DNA of 44,238 nt from Planctomycetota bacterium (GTDB taxonomy: Bacteria > Planctomycetota > SZUA-567 > JAKLDR01): the NCBI GenBank assembly GCA_022703445.1, contig JAKLDR010000029.1, positions 1-44,238 of the forward strand, given 5' to 3'. The translations under genes were made by a program, and so were the position numbers. The notes beneath the pieces are model-generated. The model ran no database searches, had not been told where the DNA came from, and saw only the letters and a program-made list of their open reading frames with translations. This document shows positions 15,058 through 23,728 of this stretch, piece by piece (positions within the stretch are counted from its first letter, which is position 1; every line of letters starts with the position of its first letter).

Positions 15058-16833
15058 TTGAACACCTGCGTGGCATTCGTCCGGATCCTGGGCGCCGCGG
15101 CGCTGCTTCTGGGGTTCCTGCTCCCGGCCGCTCCGGCGCGGGCGGCCGACATCAGCACGGTGATCGTCATCGAGGACATCGCCCTGCCCTGCAAGATCGT
15201 CAAGCACGACGAGAAGAGCCTGGTCGTGCTGCTCACCGAGACCGGCACGGTGGCCACCATCGAGTGGGACAAGCTCTCGGCGGCCGAGCGCCGCCGGCTC
15301 AAGGGGCTGGTCACGGTCGAGGACGTCACCACCCTGGGCATCCCGCTGGGCAAGCAGATCGAGGGCGTCGAGGTGACCCTCAACAGCGGCATGTCCTACC
15401 GCGGACGCGAGTTGGTCGACCGCCAGACCACCTCGCACCGCTACTTCCGCTTCCGGAACACGCCGCTGATCGGCTTCCCGGTCAAGGACATCAAGGCGGT
15501 CAAGCCCACCAAGATCTACGAGGGCGAGCTCTACAGCCCGCAGGAGCGCTACCGCACCCGCCTGGCCACCACCCCGCCGCAGACCGCCGAGGAGTTCTTC
15601 CAGACCGGCGTCTGGTGCCTGGACAACGAGCTGCCTCAGGACGCCAACGACAACTTCGCCAAGGCGGTGCTGCTCGACCCCGGCTACGAGGAGAAGTGCA
15701 AGGCCCGCCAGGACGCGCTGACCGCCCTGTCCAAGAAGCTCCAGGCCCGCGAGGTCTACAAGCAGGTCATGGTCAACAAGGCCCGCGGGGCCTACACCCA
15801 GGTGGTCAAGGACATCAAACTGCTGGCCGAGCAGTACCCGGACTTCGAGGAGAACACCAAGCTGGCCCTGGAACTGCCCATGCTCGACAAGATGCGCAGC
15901 CAGCAGGTCCGGCGCGAGGTGATCAGCCTCTGGTACATGTACATGGACCACCACATCCAGCGCGTGGCCTACTCGCGGGTCTCGGAGACCCCGGCGGTGC
16001 CCGTCAAGGTGGTCTACCTGAACAGCGGCAACACCCTGGAGGGCAACCTCAAGAGCGCCGAGGACGCCGCCGAGGTGCTGCTGGACATCGGCGGGCGGAC
16101 CTTCAGCATCAAGCGCGAGCTGATCGCCCGCATCGAGCAGAAGATGATCGAGAAGGGCCCCTGGCGCGACCGGACCCTGGCCGAGTGCCGCAAGTACGCC
16201 ACCGACGCCAAGAGCGGCATCGGCGCCGACATCCTCAAGGACGTCACCAAGGCCCTGGGCATCACCGACAAGGAGGTCCAGGACACCTGGGCGCAGCGCC
16301 TGAGCGACGTGATCGTCGTCCAGAGCAGCGGGCTCAAGGAGCCGGAGCTGGTCGCCAGCTTCCAGGACGCCCACTGGGGCATCGGCTCCTGGCTGCGCGG
16401 CGGCGGCGCCGGCGGCGGGGCCGCCGGGGCCGGCGGCGCGGGCGGCGCCGGAGCGGCCGCGGTGCCGGGCGTCCCCGGGGCCGGCGGCGGCTCGGCCACG
16501 CCCGGCGGCGGCCGGATCAACCCGCGCGGCGGTGCGGCCGGAGGCGGGGCGGCCGCCGGCGGCGGCAACCAGGGCCAGGCCCAGCAGAAAGACCCGGAGA
16601 CCTGGTGGAAGGAGCAGCCGCCCAACGTCAAAGCCGAGATCCTCAAGGCCATGTGCGCCGAGGAAAGCGGCATGTTCAAGGTTGAGAAGAGCTACGAGGA
16701 GCCCTGCGTCAACTGCGGCGGCACCGGCCAGATCGAGGTCATGAGCATGGGTTCCAGCGGCGGCGGCAAGTACGGCTACGCCTGCTCGGTCTGCCGCGGC
16801 AGCGGCAAGTTCTACGGGGTCAGCTACCGTTAG
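15058..16833 (+). CDS. Secreted protein with Gly-rich linker and DnaJ-type zinc-finger tail
   Basis: 591 residues. The TTG at 15058 (7 nt after TTGGAGGG) starts a signal peptide (NTCVAFVRILGAAALLLGFLLPAAPARA). The body contains two similar beta modules: near residue 100 (GVEVTLNSGMSYRGREL) and near 320 (VKVVYLNSGNTLEGNLKS), with a helical TPR-like region between. A roughly 65-residue Gly/Ala-rich linker (about 440-505) leads to a C-terminus with CVNCGGTGQI and CSVCRGSGKF, two CxxCxGxG motifs as in the DnaJ zinc finger, enough for one zinc site rather than DnaJ's two. Probably an extracytoplasmic structural or binding protein. It is first in a four-gene operon (gaps 22, 9 and 21 bp). Confidence 0.75.
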   Translation: MNTCVAFVRILGAAALLLGFLLPAAPARAADISTVIVIEDIALPCKIVKHDEKSLVVLLTETGTVATIEWDKLSAAERRRLKGLVTVEDVTTLGIPLGKQIEGVEVTLNSGMSYRGRELVDRQTTSHRYFRFRNTPLIGFPVKDIKAVKPTKIYEGELYSPQERYRTRLATTPPQTAEEFFQTGVWCLDNELPQDANDNFAKAVLLDPGYEEKCKARQDALTALSKKLQAREVYKQVMVNKARGAYTQVVKDIKLLAEQYPDFEENTKLALELPMLDKMRSQQVRREVISLWYMYMDHHIQRVAYSRVSETPAVPVKVVYLNSGNTLEGNLKSAEDAAEVLLDIGGRTFSIKRELIARIEQKMIEKGPWRDRTLAECRKYATDAKSGIGADILKDVTKALGITDKEVQDTWAQRLSDVIVVQSSGLKEPELVASFQDAHWGIGSWLRGGGAGGGAAGAGGAGGAGAAAVPGVPGAGGGSATPGGGRINPRGGAAGGGAAAGGGNQGQAQQKDPETWWKEQPPNVKAEILKAMCAEESGMFKVEKSYEEPCVNCGGTGQIEVMSMGSSGGGKYGYACSVCRGSGKFYGVSYR

Positions 16834-16855
16834 CGGCAACAGAGGGGTCCCACCG

Positions 16856-17836
16856 ATGAAGCCCAGACTCGGAACGCTCGTCATCCTCGCCGGCCTGGCG
16901 CTGGCCTGCCTGCCGTCCGGCTGCGGGCGCGACGTCAAGCCACCCAGCCTGGACGGCGCCACCAAGGCCATGGGGACGGCCGAGGCCCAGCTGGCCCAGG
17001 GCCAGCTGCAGGACGCCGAGCGCTCGTTCCTGGCCGCGTTCAGCAGCGCCGACGCCGCGCTCAAGAACATGGTGCCCGGCGACAAGAGCTTCGCGGCGGC
17101 CGAGAAGATCCGCGCGGAGTCCGCGGCGAAGATCGCCATGATCCGGGAGGAGTTCCGCAAGCAGGCGGTGACCTCCGGCCAGCAGGTCGCGTCCGCACCC
17201 CGCAAGACCTCGGTCACCAACCTGCCGCCGCCGGTCGCGCCCTACCGGGCGCCGGCCCCGGCCAAGACCCCCGATCCGGCGCCCACGACGCCCGGCCCGG
17301 GCACCGAGACCCCCAAGCCCCCCGACGGCGGAGCCACCACCCCGCCGGTCCCGCCGCCGACGACCACCCCGCCGCCCGCCGGCGAGCCGCCCAAGCCGGA
17401 TACCCCGGTCGCCACGCCCCCGCCGCCGGCCGAGCCCGAACAGCCCAAGGCGATCCGGATCACCAAGTCGGTGCTCAAGGGCAACAAGGCCCTGGTCATC
17501 CACTGGACCCTGACCAACCTCGGCGGCGACAAGCCGCTGACCGCCGGCGCGCCGGCCGCCAAGGCCCTCAACAAGCGCGGCGGCTCGCTGGCCAGCACCT
17601 TCCAGACCTTCCTGGCCGACGGCTTCCAGTACAACGCCGACGACCCCGGCGCCAGCGCCGGCACCCGCTACGTGGTCGACGGCTCGAGCCTCAAGCCCGG
17701 CGAGAGCCGCGCCCTGATCAACGTGGTGCTGCTGAGCGAAGCCCAGGCCGCCCAGGTCGGCGGCGCCCAGGTGGAGCTGCGCATGAGCGAGGGCGCCGAC
17801 CTGACCGACAAGCGCATGGATGTCGCCTCGGAATAG
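16856..17836 (+). CDS. Lipoprotein with Pro-rich linker, unknown function
   Basis: 326 residues. Signal peptide with lipobox LPSGC (Cys near residue 23). An N-terminal helical region (about 30-110; AEAQLAQGQLQDAERSFLAAF, a TPR-like hairpin) is followed by about 100 residues of Pro/Thr-rich linker (PTTPGPGTETPKPP, PPVPPPTTTPPP). A C-terminal beta-rich domain (about 200-326) follows, with VLKGNKALVIHWTLTNLG and VVDGSSLKPGESRALINVVLL that read like an Ig-like strand pattern. It probably sits in a membrane with the C-terminal domain facing the periplasm. Second gene of the operon; GAGGGG precedes the ATG. No named family recognised. Confidence 0.7.
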   Translation: MKPRLGTLVILAGLALACLPSGCGRDVKPPSLDGATKAMGTAEAQLAQGQLQDAERSFLAAFSSADAALKNMVPGDKSFAAAEKIRAESAAKIAMIREEFRKQAVTSGQQVASAPRKTSVTNLPPPVAPYRAPAPAKTPDPAPTTPGPGTETPKPPDGGATTPPVPPPTTTPPPAGEPPKPDTPVATPPPPAEPEQPKAIRITKSVLKGNKALVIHWTLTNLGGDKPLTAGAPAAKALNKRGGSLASTFQTFLADGFQYNADDPGASAGTRYVVDGSSLKPGESRALINVVLLSEAQAAQVGGAQVELRMSEGADLTDKRMDVASE

Positions 17837-17845
17837 GAACCCGGA

Positions 17846-18898
17846 TTGCGCGCCGCCGTCGTCGAAGCCCCGGGCCGGATCGCCCTGCGCGACCTGCCCG
17901 ACCCGACCCCCTCGCCCGGCGAGGTGCTCGTCCGGGTGGAGTGGGTCTCCATCTGCGGATCCGACCACCACGCCTACCTCGGCGAGTTCGGACCGCGGGT
18001 GCGCTTCCCGGCCGTCCTGGGACACGAGTTCAGCGGCGTGGTCGTAGGGCTCGGCCCGGGAACCGGCGGACCGCCGCCCGGGACCCGGGTGGTGATCGAC
18101 CCCGTGCTGCACTGCGGCGTCTGCCCGGCCTGCCGGGAGGGCAAGATCAGCTCCTGCCGGAGCCTGCGGCTCCTGGGCATCGACCTGCCCGGCGGGTTCG
18201 GCAGCCTGGTGGCCGCCCCGGCCCACACCGTCTTCCCGCTGCCCGCCGGGCTGGACCTGCGCCTGGGCCCCCTGGTGGAGCTCGCCTCCATCGCGTGCCA
18301 CGCGGCGGCCCGGTCGCGCTACGCCCCCGGCGAGAGCGTGGCGGTCTTCGGCGCCGGCAAGCTCGGCCTGATGGTCGTCGCGCTCCTGGCGCGCTCCGCG
18401 CCGGCGCGGCTGGTGGCCGTCGACCTTGACCCGTCGCGCCTGGAGCTCGCTAAGAAGCTGGGCGCCAGCGACGTCGTGGATGTCAGGACGGCCGACCCGG
18501 TCGCGCGCATCCGCGAACTCACCGGCGGGGACGGCGCCGACCTGGCCTTCGAGGCGGTCGGCGCCTGGCGCGAGGTGCCCGGGCGGCGGCCGCCGGTGAC
18601 CGCCGCGGCCGAGTCCATCCGCAACGGCGGCCGGGTGCTGGTCCTGGGCCAGGGCCCGGACGAGCAGCCGGTCGCCTGGAAGAGCTTCGTCTGGAAGGAG
18701 GCCGAGATCATCGCCAGCCGCGTCAACCGCGGGGAGTTCCCCCGGGCCATCGCGCTGGTGGCCTCCGGCCGGCTGCCGGTCGGGGAGATGGTCACCCACG
18801 AGATGAGCGTCGAGCAGGCTCCGGAGGCCTTCCGGATGCTCGACGAGCACGCCCCCGGAGCCGTCAAGATACTGCTCCGGCACGGGCCGAAACCGTAA
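17846..18898 (+). CDS. Zinc-dependent medium-chain alcohol/polyol dehydrogenase
   Basis: 350 residues, a typical length. MDR signatures: catalytic zinc ligands in ICGSD (Cys near 37) and GHEFSG (His/Glu near 61-62); structural zinc cluster CGVCPACREGKISSC (four Cys near 92-106); Rossmann NAD(P) motif VAVFGAGKLGLMVVALL near 168-184 (GxGxxG); acidic residue in AVDLDPSRLELAKKLGAS, which favours NAD. The closest subgroup is sorbitol/threonine dehydrogenase-like enzymes that oxidise a secondary alcohol of a sugar or polyol. The TTG start follows the previous stop by 9 bp with AGGA as ribosome site. Cytoplasmic, unlike its secreted operon partners, which is odd. Confidence 0.9.
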   Translation: MRAAVVEAPGRIALRDLPDPTPSPGEVLVRVEWVSICGSDHHAYLGEFGPRVRFPAVLGHEFSGVVVGLGPGTGGPPPGTRVVIDPVLHCGVCPACREGKISSCRSLRLLGIDLPGGFGSLVAAPAHTVFPLPAGLDLRLGPLVELASIACHAAARSRYAPGESVAVFGAGKLGLMVVALLARSAPARLVAVDLDPSRLELAKKLGASDVVDVRTADPVARIRELTGGDGADLAFEAVGAWREVPGRRPPVTAAAESIRNGGRVLVLGQGPDEQPVAWKSFVWKEAEIIASRVNRGEFPRAIALVASGRLPVGEMVTHEMSVEQAPEAFRMLDEHAPGAVKILLRHGPKP

Positions 18899-18919
18899 CA
18901 GGGACAGGAGCAAGGGAAG

Positions 18920-20044
18920 ATGCGCAGATTCCTCGCCACCATAGCCGCCGCCGCCGTTCTGGCCTTCGCCGCCGCCGGCGCCTCGGCCGCCACCCTCACC
19001 AACGACGACGTCATCACCCTGACCAAGAAGCTGGCCGGGGAGAGCGGCAAGCTCGGCAAGGAGGCCGAGGACCTGATCGTCAAGACCATCGCCACCAGCG
19101 ACTGCCGCTTCGACGTCTCCACCGAGCAGATCGTCAAGCTCAGCGACGCCAAGGTGCCGGTCCGGATCATCGACCTGATGATCGACTCCCACCGGGAGTG
19201 GCGGACCCGCATCAAGGGCGCGGTCCAGGTGGCCCTGCAGGGCTTCAAGGACGGCGACCCCAAGCTGGCCGAGCGCTCCCTGCGGGAGCTCAAGGGGTTG
19301 GGCCCCGACGCCATCCCCGTGCTGGACAAGGACGGTCTGGGCAGCGAGAGCGCCGCGGTCCGCGCCGGGACGATCGAGGCCATCGGCCAGATCGCCCACC
19401 GCGACGGCCTGGAGCCGGTGATGCGCGCCCTGCTGGACCGCGAGCCGGCGGTGCGCGCCGCGGCCGCCAAGGCGCTCAAGTCCGTGGTCGAGGACCGCGC
19501 CAAGGTCGCGGCCCGGCTGACCGACATCCTGGGCAGCCTCGACCAGCCGCGCGACGGGGCGGCGCTGGCCCTCGGGCACCTCCGCGAGACCGCCGCGGCT
19601 CCGGAGATCCGCAAGCTGACCGATCCGGCCAACTCCCCGCTGCTGCGCAGCGCCGCGGCGGCCGCCCTGGGGCTGATGGCCGACAGGGACTCGGTGGACC
19701 TGCTCATCTCCTGCATGCTGCCCGACAAGCCCGGCGGCTACAACCTCGACGTCTGCACCGCCGCCGCGGTCAGCCTGGCGCGCATCGGCGACCCCAAGGC
19801 CGTGCGGCCGATGATCAAGGCCTTCGAGCGCTATCCGCAGGCCGGGGCGCGGCTGATCGGGCCGCTCTCGCGCTTCCGCGACCCCCAGGTGGTCGAGACC
19901 CTGATCGACGCCCTGGAGCACACCGACACCCAGGCCTCCGACCTGGCCTGGGAGGCACTCAAGATGCTCACCGGCAGCGACATGAAGAAGTCCAAGCAGG
20001 ACTGGCGCGACTGGTGGGACCTGGACGGGCGGAAGAGGTTCTGA
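18920..20044 (+). CDS. Secreted HEAT-repeat protein
   Basis: 374 residues with a signal peptide (RRFLATIAAAAVLAFAAAGASA). A short N-terminal domain (LTNDDVITLTKKLAGESG, FDVSTEQIVKLSDAKVPVRIIDLMI) matches a module seen before HEAT repeats in planctomycete and deltaproteobacterial secreted proteins. At least five HEAT/PBS-lyase-type repeats follow (AAVRAGTIEAIGQIAHRDGLEPVMRALLD; PAVRAAAAKALKSV; PLLRSAAAAALGLMADRDSVDLLI; TAAAVSLARIGDPKAVRPMIKAFE). It ends in DWRDWWD, a common ending for this protein class. Probably a periplasmic scaffold for protein contacts. Last gene of the operon; the next gene, after 82 bp, differs in composition. Confidence 0.8.
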   Translation: MRRFLATIAAAAVLAFAAAGASAATLTNDDVITLTKKLAGESGKLGKEAEDLIVKTIATSDCRFDVSTEQIVKLSDAKVPVRIIDLMIDSHREWRTRIKGAVQVALQGFKDGDPKLAERSLRELKGLGPDAIPVLDKDGLGSESAAVRAGTIEAIGQIAHRDGLEPVMRALLDREPAVRAAAAKALKSVVEDRAKVAARLTDILGSLDQPRDGAALALGHLRETAAAPEIRKLTDPANSPLLRSAAAAALGLMADRDSVDLLISCMLPDKPGGYNLDVCTAAAVSLARIGDPKAVRPMIKAFERYPQAGARLIGPLSRFRDPQVVETLIDALEHTDTQASDLAWEALKMLTGSDMKKSKQDWRDWWDLDGRKRF

Positions 20045-20126
20045 GGGGACGGCGCGGCAACACCCCCCGTACTTCTCAGACCGCCGATCTGCAATCGGAT
20101 GTCGTCGATATCCGTGGAGATGCTTC

Positions 20127-21155
20127 GTGAAACGCTTGGCATGGTTCTGGCTGACAGCGACGGGGATCGCGATCTGCGTAGCGACAGACGCCTACTCCGG
20201 GGAATCAGGGAAGTTCGTGCCCGCACCTCTGCCAAAAGAGGGCGTCGCGGCGACCCCATCGGACAAGGAGCGTCTTGAGGCGCTGCTCACAGCCAGTGCA
20301 CGCTACTGGAAGACGCCGTTCATTGAGGAGCACAATGCGGCCTTCCACAAGGCCATCGAACAGTGCCTGTGGAGTCACAAACCCGAGATCCGCGCCGCAG
20401 GGTTCAGATCTGTCATAGTCTGTGACTGCTTCCTGTGTGCCCGAGCCCTGGAAAGGTTCATCTTCGACTGCGAGGGCAGGAACCGGGCTGAACGGAACAC
20501 GCTGATGCCGATAGCGGGGGAGGCGCGGGCGCTATTGTATGATATGAGGGTTGATCACATCTACGACTTCAACAACTGTGGTGACCTCGGTTGTGTTAAG
20601 AGATCGCCCAAGAGCCAGGTTCGCTATCTGCGCTCGCTTTATTGGACCTCCGGAACGAGCGGCGACCTGACCCCGTGGTTGGTCGGCAGGTTGGCTCTGG
20701 TCAATGATGCGTCGGTCGGCGAGGCGTTGGATGATATCGAGAAGGACGCCTCCAAAGGCGAGAAGAGCCGAGAGGACTGGGAGCTTGGCCAGTTCGCGAT
20801 CATGCTCAAGCATGCTCGGCAGCTCAATGCGGAAGTCCGCAGAGCCGATTCGCCCATGGATGGACTGAAGAACATCCTGCTGTCCGAGGATCGCAAGTTG
20901 GTGCATTGGGGGATCGACGTTGCGCAGCGATTGAGCGTGCGCAGATATGGCCAGGACCTGCGTGTGATTCTGGAGCCTGTCGTGGCAAGGCACGAAGCGC
21001 TGCTGAAAGCTGCTCCCGAGGCAACGGAGAAGGAGCTCGACGAAACCAACATCCTCAAGCGGCTTAGAGCCATAGACACCCGTCTGCCGACAGAAGGTTT
21101 CCCTGGACTCGACCCTAAGGCAGCAACCCCGGCTCCTCCGCCCCCCACCCGCTGA
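20127..21155 (+). CDS. Low-GC orphan secreted protein, unknown function
   Basis: 342 residues from a GTG with GGAGA upstream. The signal peptide is MKRLAWFWLTATGIAICVATDAYS. The mature part is mostly helical with clustered cysteines (VCDCFLCARALERFIFDC near residue 90-110 and NNCGDLGC near 150) and a Pro-rich end (TPAPPPPTR). No family is recognised. Its composition differs from its neighbours: sampled 60-bp lines run 48-62% G+C against roughly 70-75% around it, and many codons end in A or T. This suggests recent transfer or relaxed selection. It is not clearly part of the preceding operon. Confidence 0.7.
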   Translation: MKRLAWFWLTATGIAICVATDAYSGESGKFVPAPLPKEGVAATPSDKERLEALLTASARYWKTPFIEEHNAAFHKAIEQCLWSHKPEIRAAGFRSVIVCDCFLCARALERFIFDCEGRNRAERNTLMPIAGEARALLYDMRVDHIYDFNNCGDLGCVKRSPKSQVRYLRSLYWTSGTSGDLTPWLVGRLALVNDASVGEALDDIEKDASKGEKSREDWELGQFAIMLKHARQLNAEVRRADSPMDGLKNILLSEDRKLVHWGIDVAQRLSVRRYGQDLRVILEPVVARHEALLKAAPEATEKELDETNILKRLRAIDTRLPTEGFPGLDPKAATPAPPPPTR

Positions 21156-21250
21156 CGTCCTTGCGCTTCCTGAAGGCGTAGCTCAGGACCAACGTCTCCC
21201 GGCCGAAGGGCGGAGCTCAGGGTCACGCGCCGTCGTCCGGCCCACGCCCT

Positions 21251-23464
21251 CTACGGCTTGCTGGCCGCCCCCGGCTCCTTGGGGGCCTCCGCGTTCGGCG
21301 CGGCCCCGCCCCCGCCCACAGCCCGCAGGAAGAGGCCCTTGACCTCCGGCCACCAGATGACCAGCGCGATGACTGCCTCCAGCACCAGGATGGCCACGTA
21401 GATCCGCCGCCGCTTGGCGACCCGGTCCTCGAATGGGTCCTTGAGCGCCAGGCGCGCGTTCAGAGGCACCCGGCGCACCTCGGTCAGCTGGTTGCCGAGC
21501 AGCATGTTGACCTTGATGCGCCCGTTGATGGCCCAGCCGTTGCCCTCCAGCATCGCCCCCAGCGTCCGCTGGCGGAGCTTGAGCCAGGCGATGAGCATGG
21601 CCGGGCCGGACACGACCAGCATGATCCCGCCCAGGGCCAGCGGCATCTGCCACCAGGCCAGTTTGAAGAAGGCCGCCAGCATGGCGGCCATCGCCCCGCC
21701 GATGGCCCCCACGGCCAGGCCGATGGCCGCGAAGATGCCGGCGAACTTGCCGATGTCGAAGGGTTCCTTCCGGAGCGGCTTGCCGGCCTCCGCCGCCTGC
21801 ACGGTCCCGGCCATGCCTGCCGTCGCGGCCTCGTGGGCGGCCTTGTCCTTGGAGGCCCCGAACTTCTCGACTTGCTCGGAGATGAAGCGCGACAGCCGCC
21901 GGTAGGGCATCCAGAACGCCTGGCGGATGCTGATGGGGTTCTCGATGACCTTGCCGATGGTGGCGTCCCAGTCGCGCCCCTGGCGGTCGAAGAAGATCCC
22001 GTTGCGCCCGATGGTCAGGTACTGGGAGTCGCCCTGGGTGAAGGCCGCCACGACGGTCATCTTCTCGCCGCCGGGCCGGGTGCAGTCGCAGTAGGCCAGG
22101 AACAGCCGACTGTGGCCTGCGCTGGTCGCGTGGGCGGCCGGGTTGTCGACACCGACGCACAGCCGGCAGGTGCGCTGATCCAGGTACAGCCGCCCGGCGT
22201 CGAAGACCGTCGGCGTTTCCGGGTCGTAGAAACTGGCGAAGTTCACGAAGTTGCGCAGCAGCACGTGGAGGTCCCGGCGGTAGCGGACCAGCCGCTCGAG
22301 GTCCGCGAGCCCGGCCGCCTCCGATGCCATGGCCGCGTCGCGCCGCAGCAGCTCGGCGATCCGCTCGCGCGCGCCGCCGGCCAGCAGCTCCCGCACCCGG
22401 GCGATGCCCAGTTTCTCGACGGCCGCGCCGCGCTTGGCGGCCAGCCAGGCGCAGTGCGGCGCCAGGCGGCCGAGCAGCGCGCGCCAGTCCGACTCGGCGA
22501 GCTCCGTCCGCCCGGCGCCCAGCAGGGGCTCGACGGCCGCCGCGCGGAAGCCGGCCATGCGCGCGGCCCAGGCGGGGTTGAGGCCAGCCTCGAGCGGCAG
22601 CGCCCGGCGCGGGCCGGCCTGGGCCAGAGGAAGGGCGGCCACCGCCTCGCTGTCGGCCGACAGTTCGCGCGCCGCCAGGGCCGCGTAGTCGGCCTCGCTG
22701 CGGTTCATGGCCGCGCCGGAGCGCGGGTCGAACTCGGCCAGCCGGCAGCGGGTGAAGTAGTCCTCGACCTTGGCACGGACCGCCTCGCAGGCCGCGTGGG
22801 CCTCGACCGTGGCCGGCCCCAGCGGCATCACCGGCGAGCCAGCGGGCGTCTCGCAGCCCCGCCACCACGCGTCGCGTTCAGCCAGAGCCGCGAAGAAGGC
22901 CTCCAGCTTGGCGGTGTCCACGCCTCTGGCGCCGCCGGCGTTCTCCGGCCCAGTCGCCGCTAAGATTTCCTCAAGGACGCGCCGGTCGGCCGGATCCTCG
23001 GCCGCCTCCGGCGGGACCACGCCATCGCCCGGCCGGCCGCGCTTGGCCAGAAAGGCGTCCAGCTCCGCCGGGCTCACGGCTGCGGCGTCGGGCCGGCCCA
23101 GGGCCGAGAGCACCCGCCGGGCGGCCGCCAGCACCGCCCGGCCCCTCTCGCTCGCGTCGTCGATCGCGGCCAGCGGCAGCTCGGCCTCGCACCGCCGGAA
23201 GCTCCCGGGATCCTTGAGAACGGCGACCAGCAGGGCGGCGGCGGCCAGGATCTCCGGCACGCGGACTCGCCCGTCGTTGTCGGTGTCGAGCAGTTCCAGC
23301 GTGCGGCGGTCGAACTCCAGGCCCTTCACCGGACAGGAGAGCGCCACCCAGTGCTTGGGGTCGAGCTCCGCCAGGTGCCGCAGGTCGTCGGCCGTGTCCA
23401 CACGGACCTGGTCGAGCCCGCCGGCCCGGAAGAACCTCCATGCATGCTCGTTCTTGGCGGACAA
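21251..23464 (-). CDS. Large EF-hand protein with C-terminal membrane helices
   Basis: 737 residues from a TTG start (SAKNEHAWRFFRAGG) with GGAGGAGG 9 nt upstream; the longer frame to 23557 reads across a likely promoter and is rejected. Near residue 50-60 LLDTDNDGRVRVPEIL is a textbook EF-hand calcium loop (DxDxDGxxxxxE). The middle is Ala/Arg-rich and helical with a conserved-looking block (LLRNFVNFASFYDPETPTVF, LYLDQRTCRLCV). The C-terminal 200 residues carry two adjacent transmembrane helices (FAGIFAAIGLAVGAIGGAMAAML; MPLALGGIMLVVSGPAMLIAWL) and a third near the end (IYVAILVLEAVIALVIWW). The tail is short and acidic. Homologues of this length are annotated as uncharacterised EF-hand proteins; no function is proposed. 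Confidence 0.7.
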   Translation of the reverse strand: MSAKNEHAWRFFRAGGLDQVRVDTADDLRHLAELDPKHWVALSCPVKGLEFDRRTLELLDTDNDGRVRVPEILAAAALLVAVLKDPGSFRRCEAELPLAAIDDASERGRAVLAAARRVLSALGRPDAAAVSPAELDAFLAKRGRPGDGVVPPEAAEDPADRRVLEEILAATGPENAGGARGVDTAKLEAFFAALAERDAWWRGCETPAGSPVMPLGPATVEAHAACEAVRAKVEDYFTRCRLAEFDPRSGAAMNRSEADYAALAARELSADSEAVAALPLAQAGPRRALPLEAGLNPAWAARMAGFRAAAVEPLLGAGRTELAESDWRALLGRLAPHCAWLAAKRGAAVEKLGIARVRELLAGGARERIAELLRRDAAMASEAAGLADLERLVRYRRDLHVLLRNFVNFASFYDPETPTVFDAGRLYLDQRTCRLCVGVDNPAAHATSAGHSRLFLAYCDCTRPGGEKMTVVAAFTQGDSQYLTIGRNGIFFDRQGRDWDATIGKVIENPISIRQAFWMPYRRLSRFISEQVEKFGASKDKAAHEAATAGMAGTVQAAEAGKPLRKEPFDIGKFAGIFAAIGLAVGAIGGAMAAMLAAFFKLAWWQMPLALGGIMLVVSGPAMLIAWLKLRQRTLGAMLEGNGWAINGRIKVNMLLGNQLTEVRRVPLNARLALKDPFEDRVAKRRRIYVAILVLEAVIALVIWWPEVKGLFLRAVGGGGAAPNAEAPKEPGAASKP

Positions 23465-23512
23465 CGCTGCTGACCTCCTCCGGCCGGCCCGTCCGGCTGT
23501 GCCGTGCCCGCC

Positions 23513-23541
23513 AAAGTAACCTTTGCGGGCCGGAACGTCAA
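23513..23541 (-). promoter_or_regulatory. Possible promoter of the EF-hand gene
   Basis: Minus strand: TTGACG (23541-23536), 17 bp, TACTTT (23518-23513). Good -35, weak -10; the leader to the TTG start would be about 42 nt. Confidence 0.45.
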
Positions 23542-23693
23542 GCTGCCTTGAACCCATCCCGGAGCCTCGGATGGCCGCTCTGCCGGCGCGGCTGGGTTGG
23601 ATGCAGGACGCGAGGAGGAAGCCGCATCCGCGGCGATACGGCGACGACGATCAGTCCCTGGCGGCGCGACCCCGCTGGTTCTGGGATGGGTTC

Positions 23694-23721
23694 TTGGCAC
23701 TCCCGGAGGACGGGCTATAAT
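23694..23721 (+). promoter_or_regulatory. Promoter of the HlyD operon (leaderless start)
   Basis: TTGGCA (23694-23699), 16 bp, perfect TATAAT (23716-23721), then 7 nt to the ATG at 23729. The earlier in-frame ATG (23720) lies inside the -10 and cannot be in the transcript. Confidence 0.8.
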
Positions 23722-23728
23722 GCTGCCG

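Noticed and set aside
16820..19921. 1033-codon open frame on the minus strand opposite the dehydrogenase/HEAT operon
   Set aside because: Shadow of real plus-strand genes; the plus-strand products carry zinc-ligand, Rossmann and signal-peptide features.
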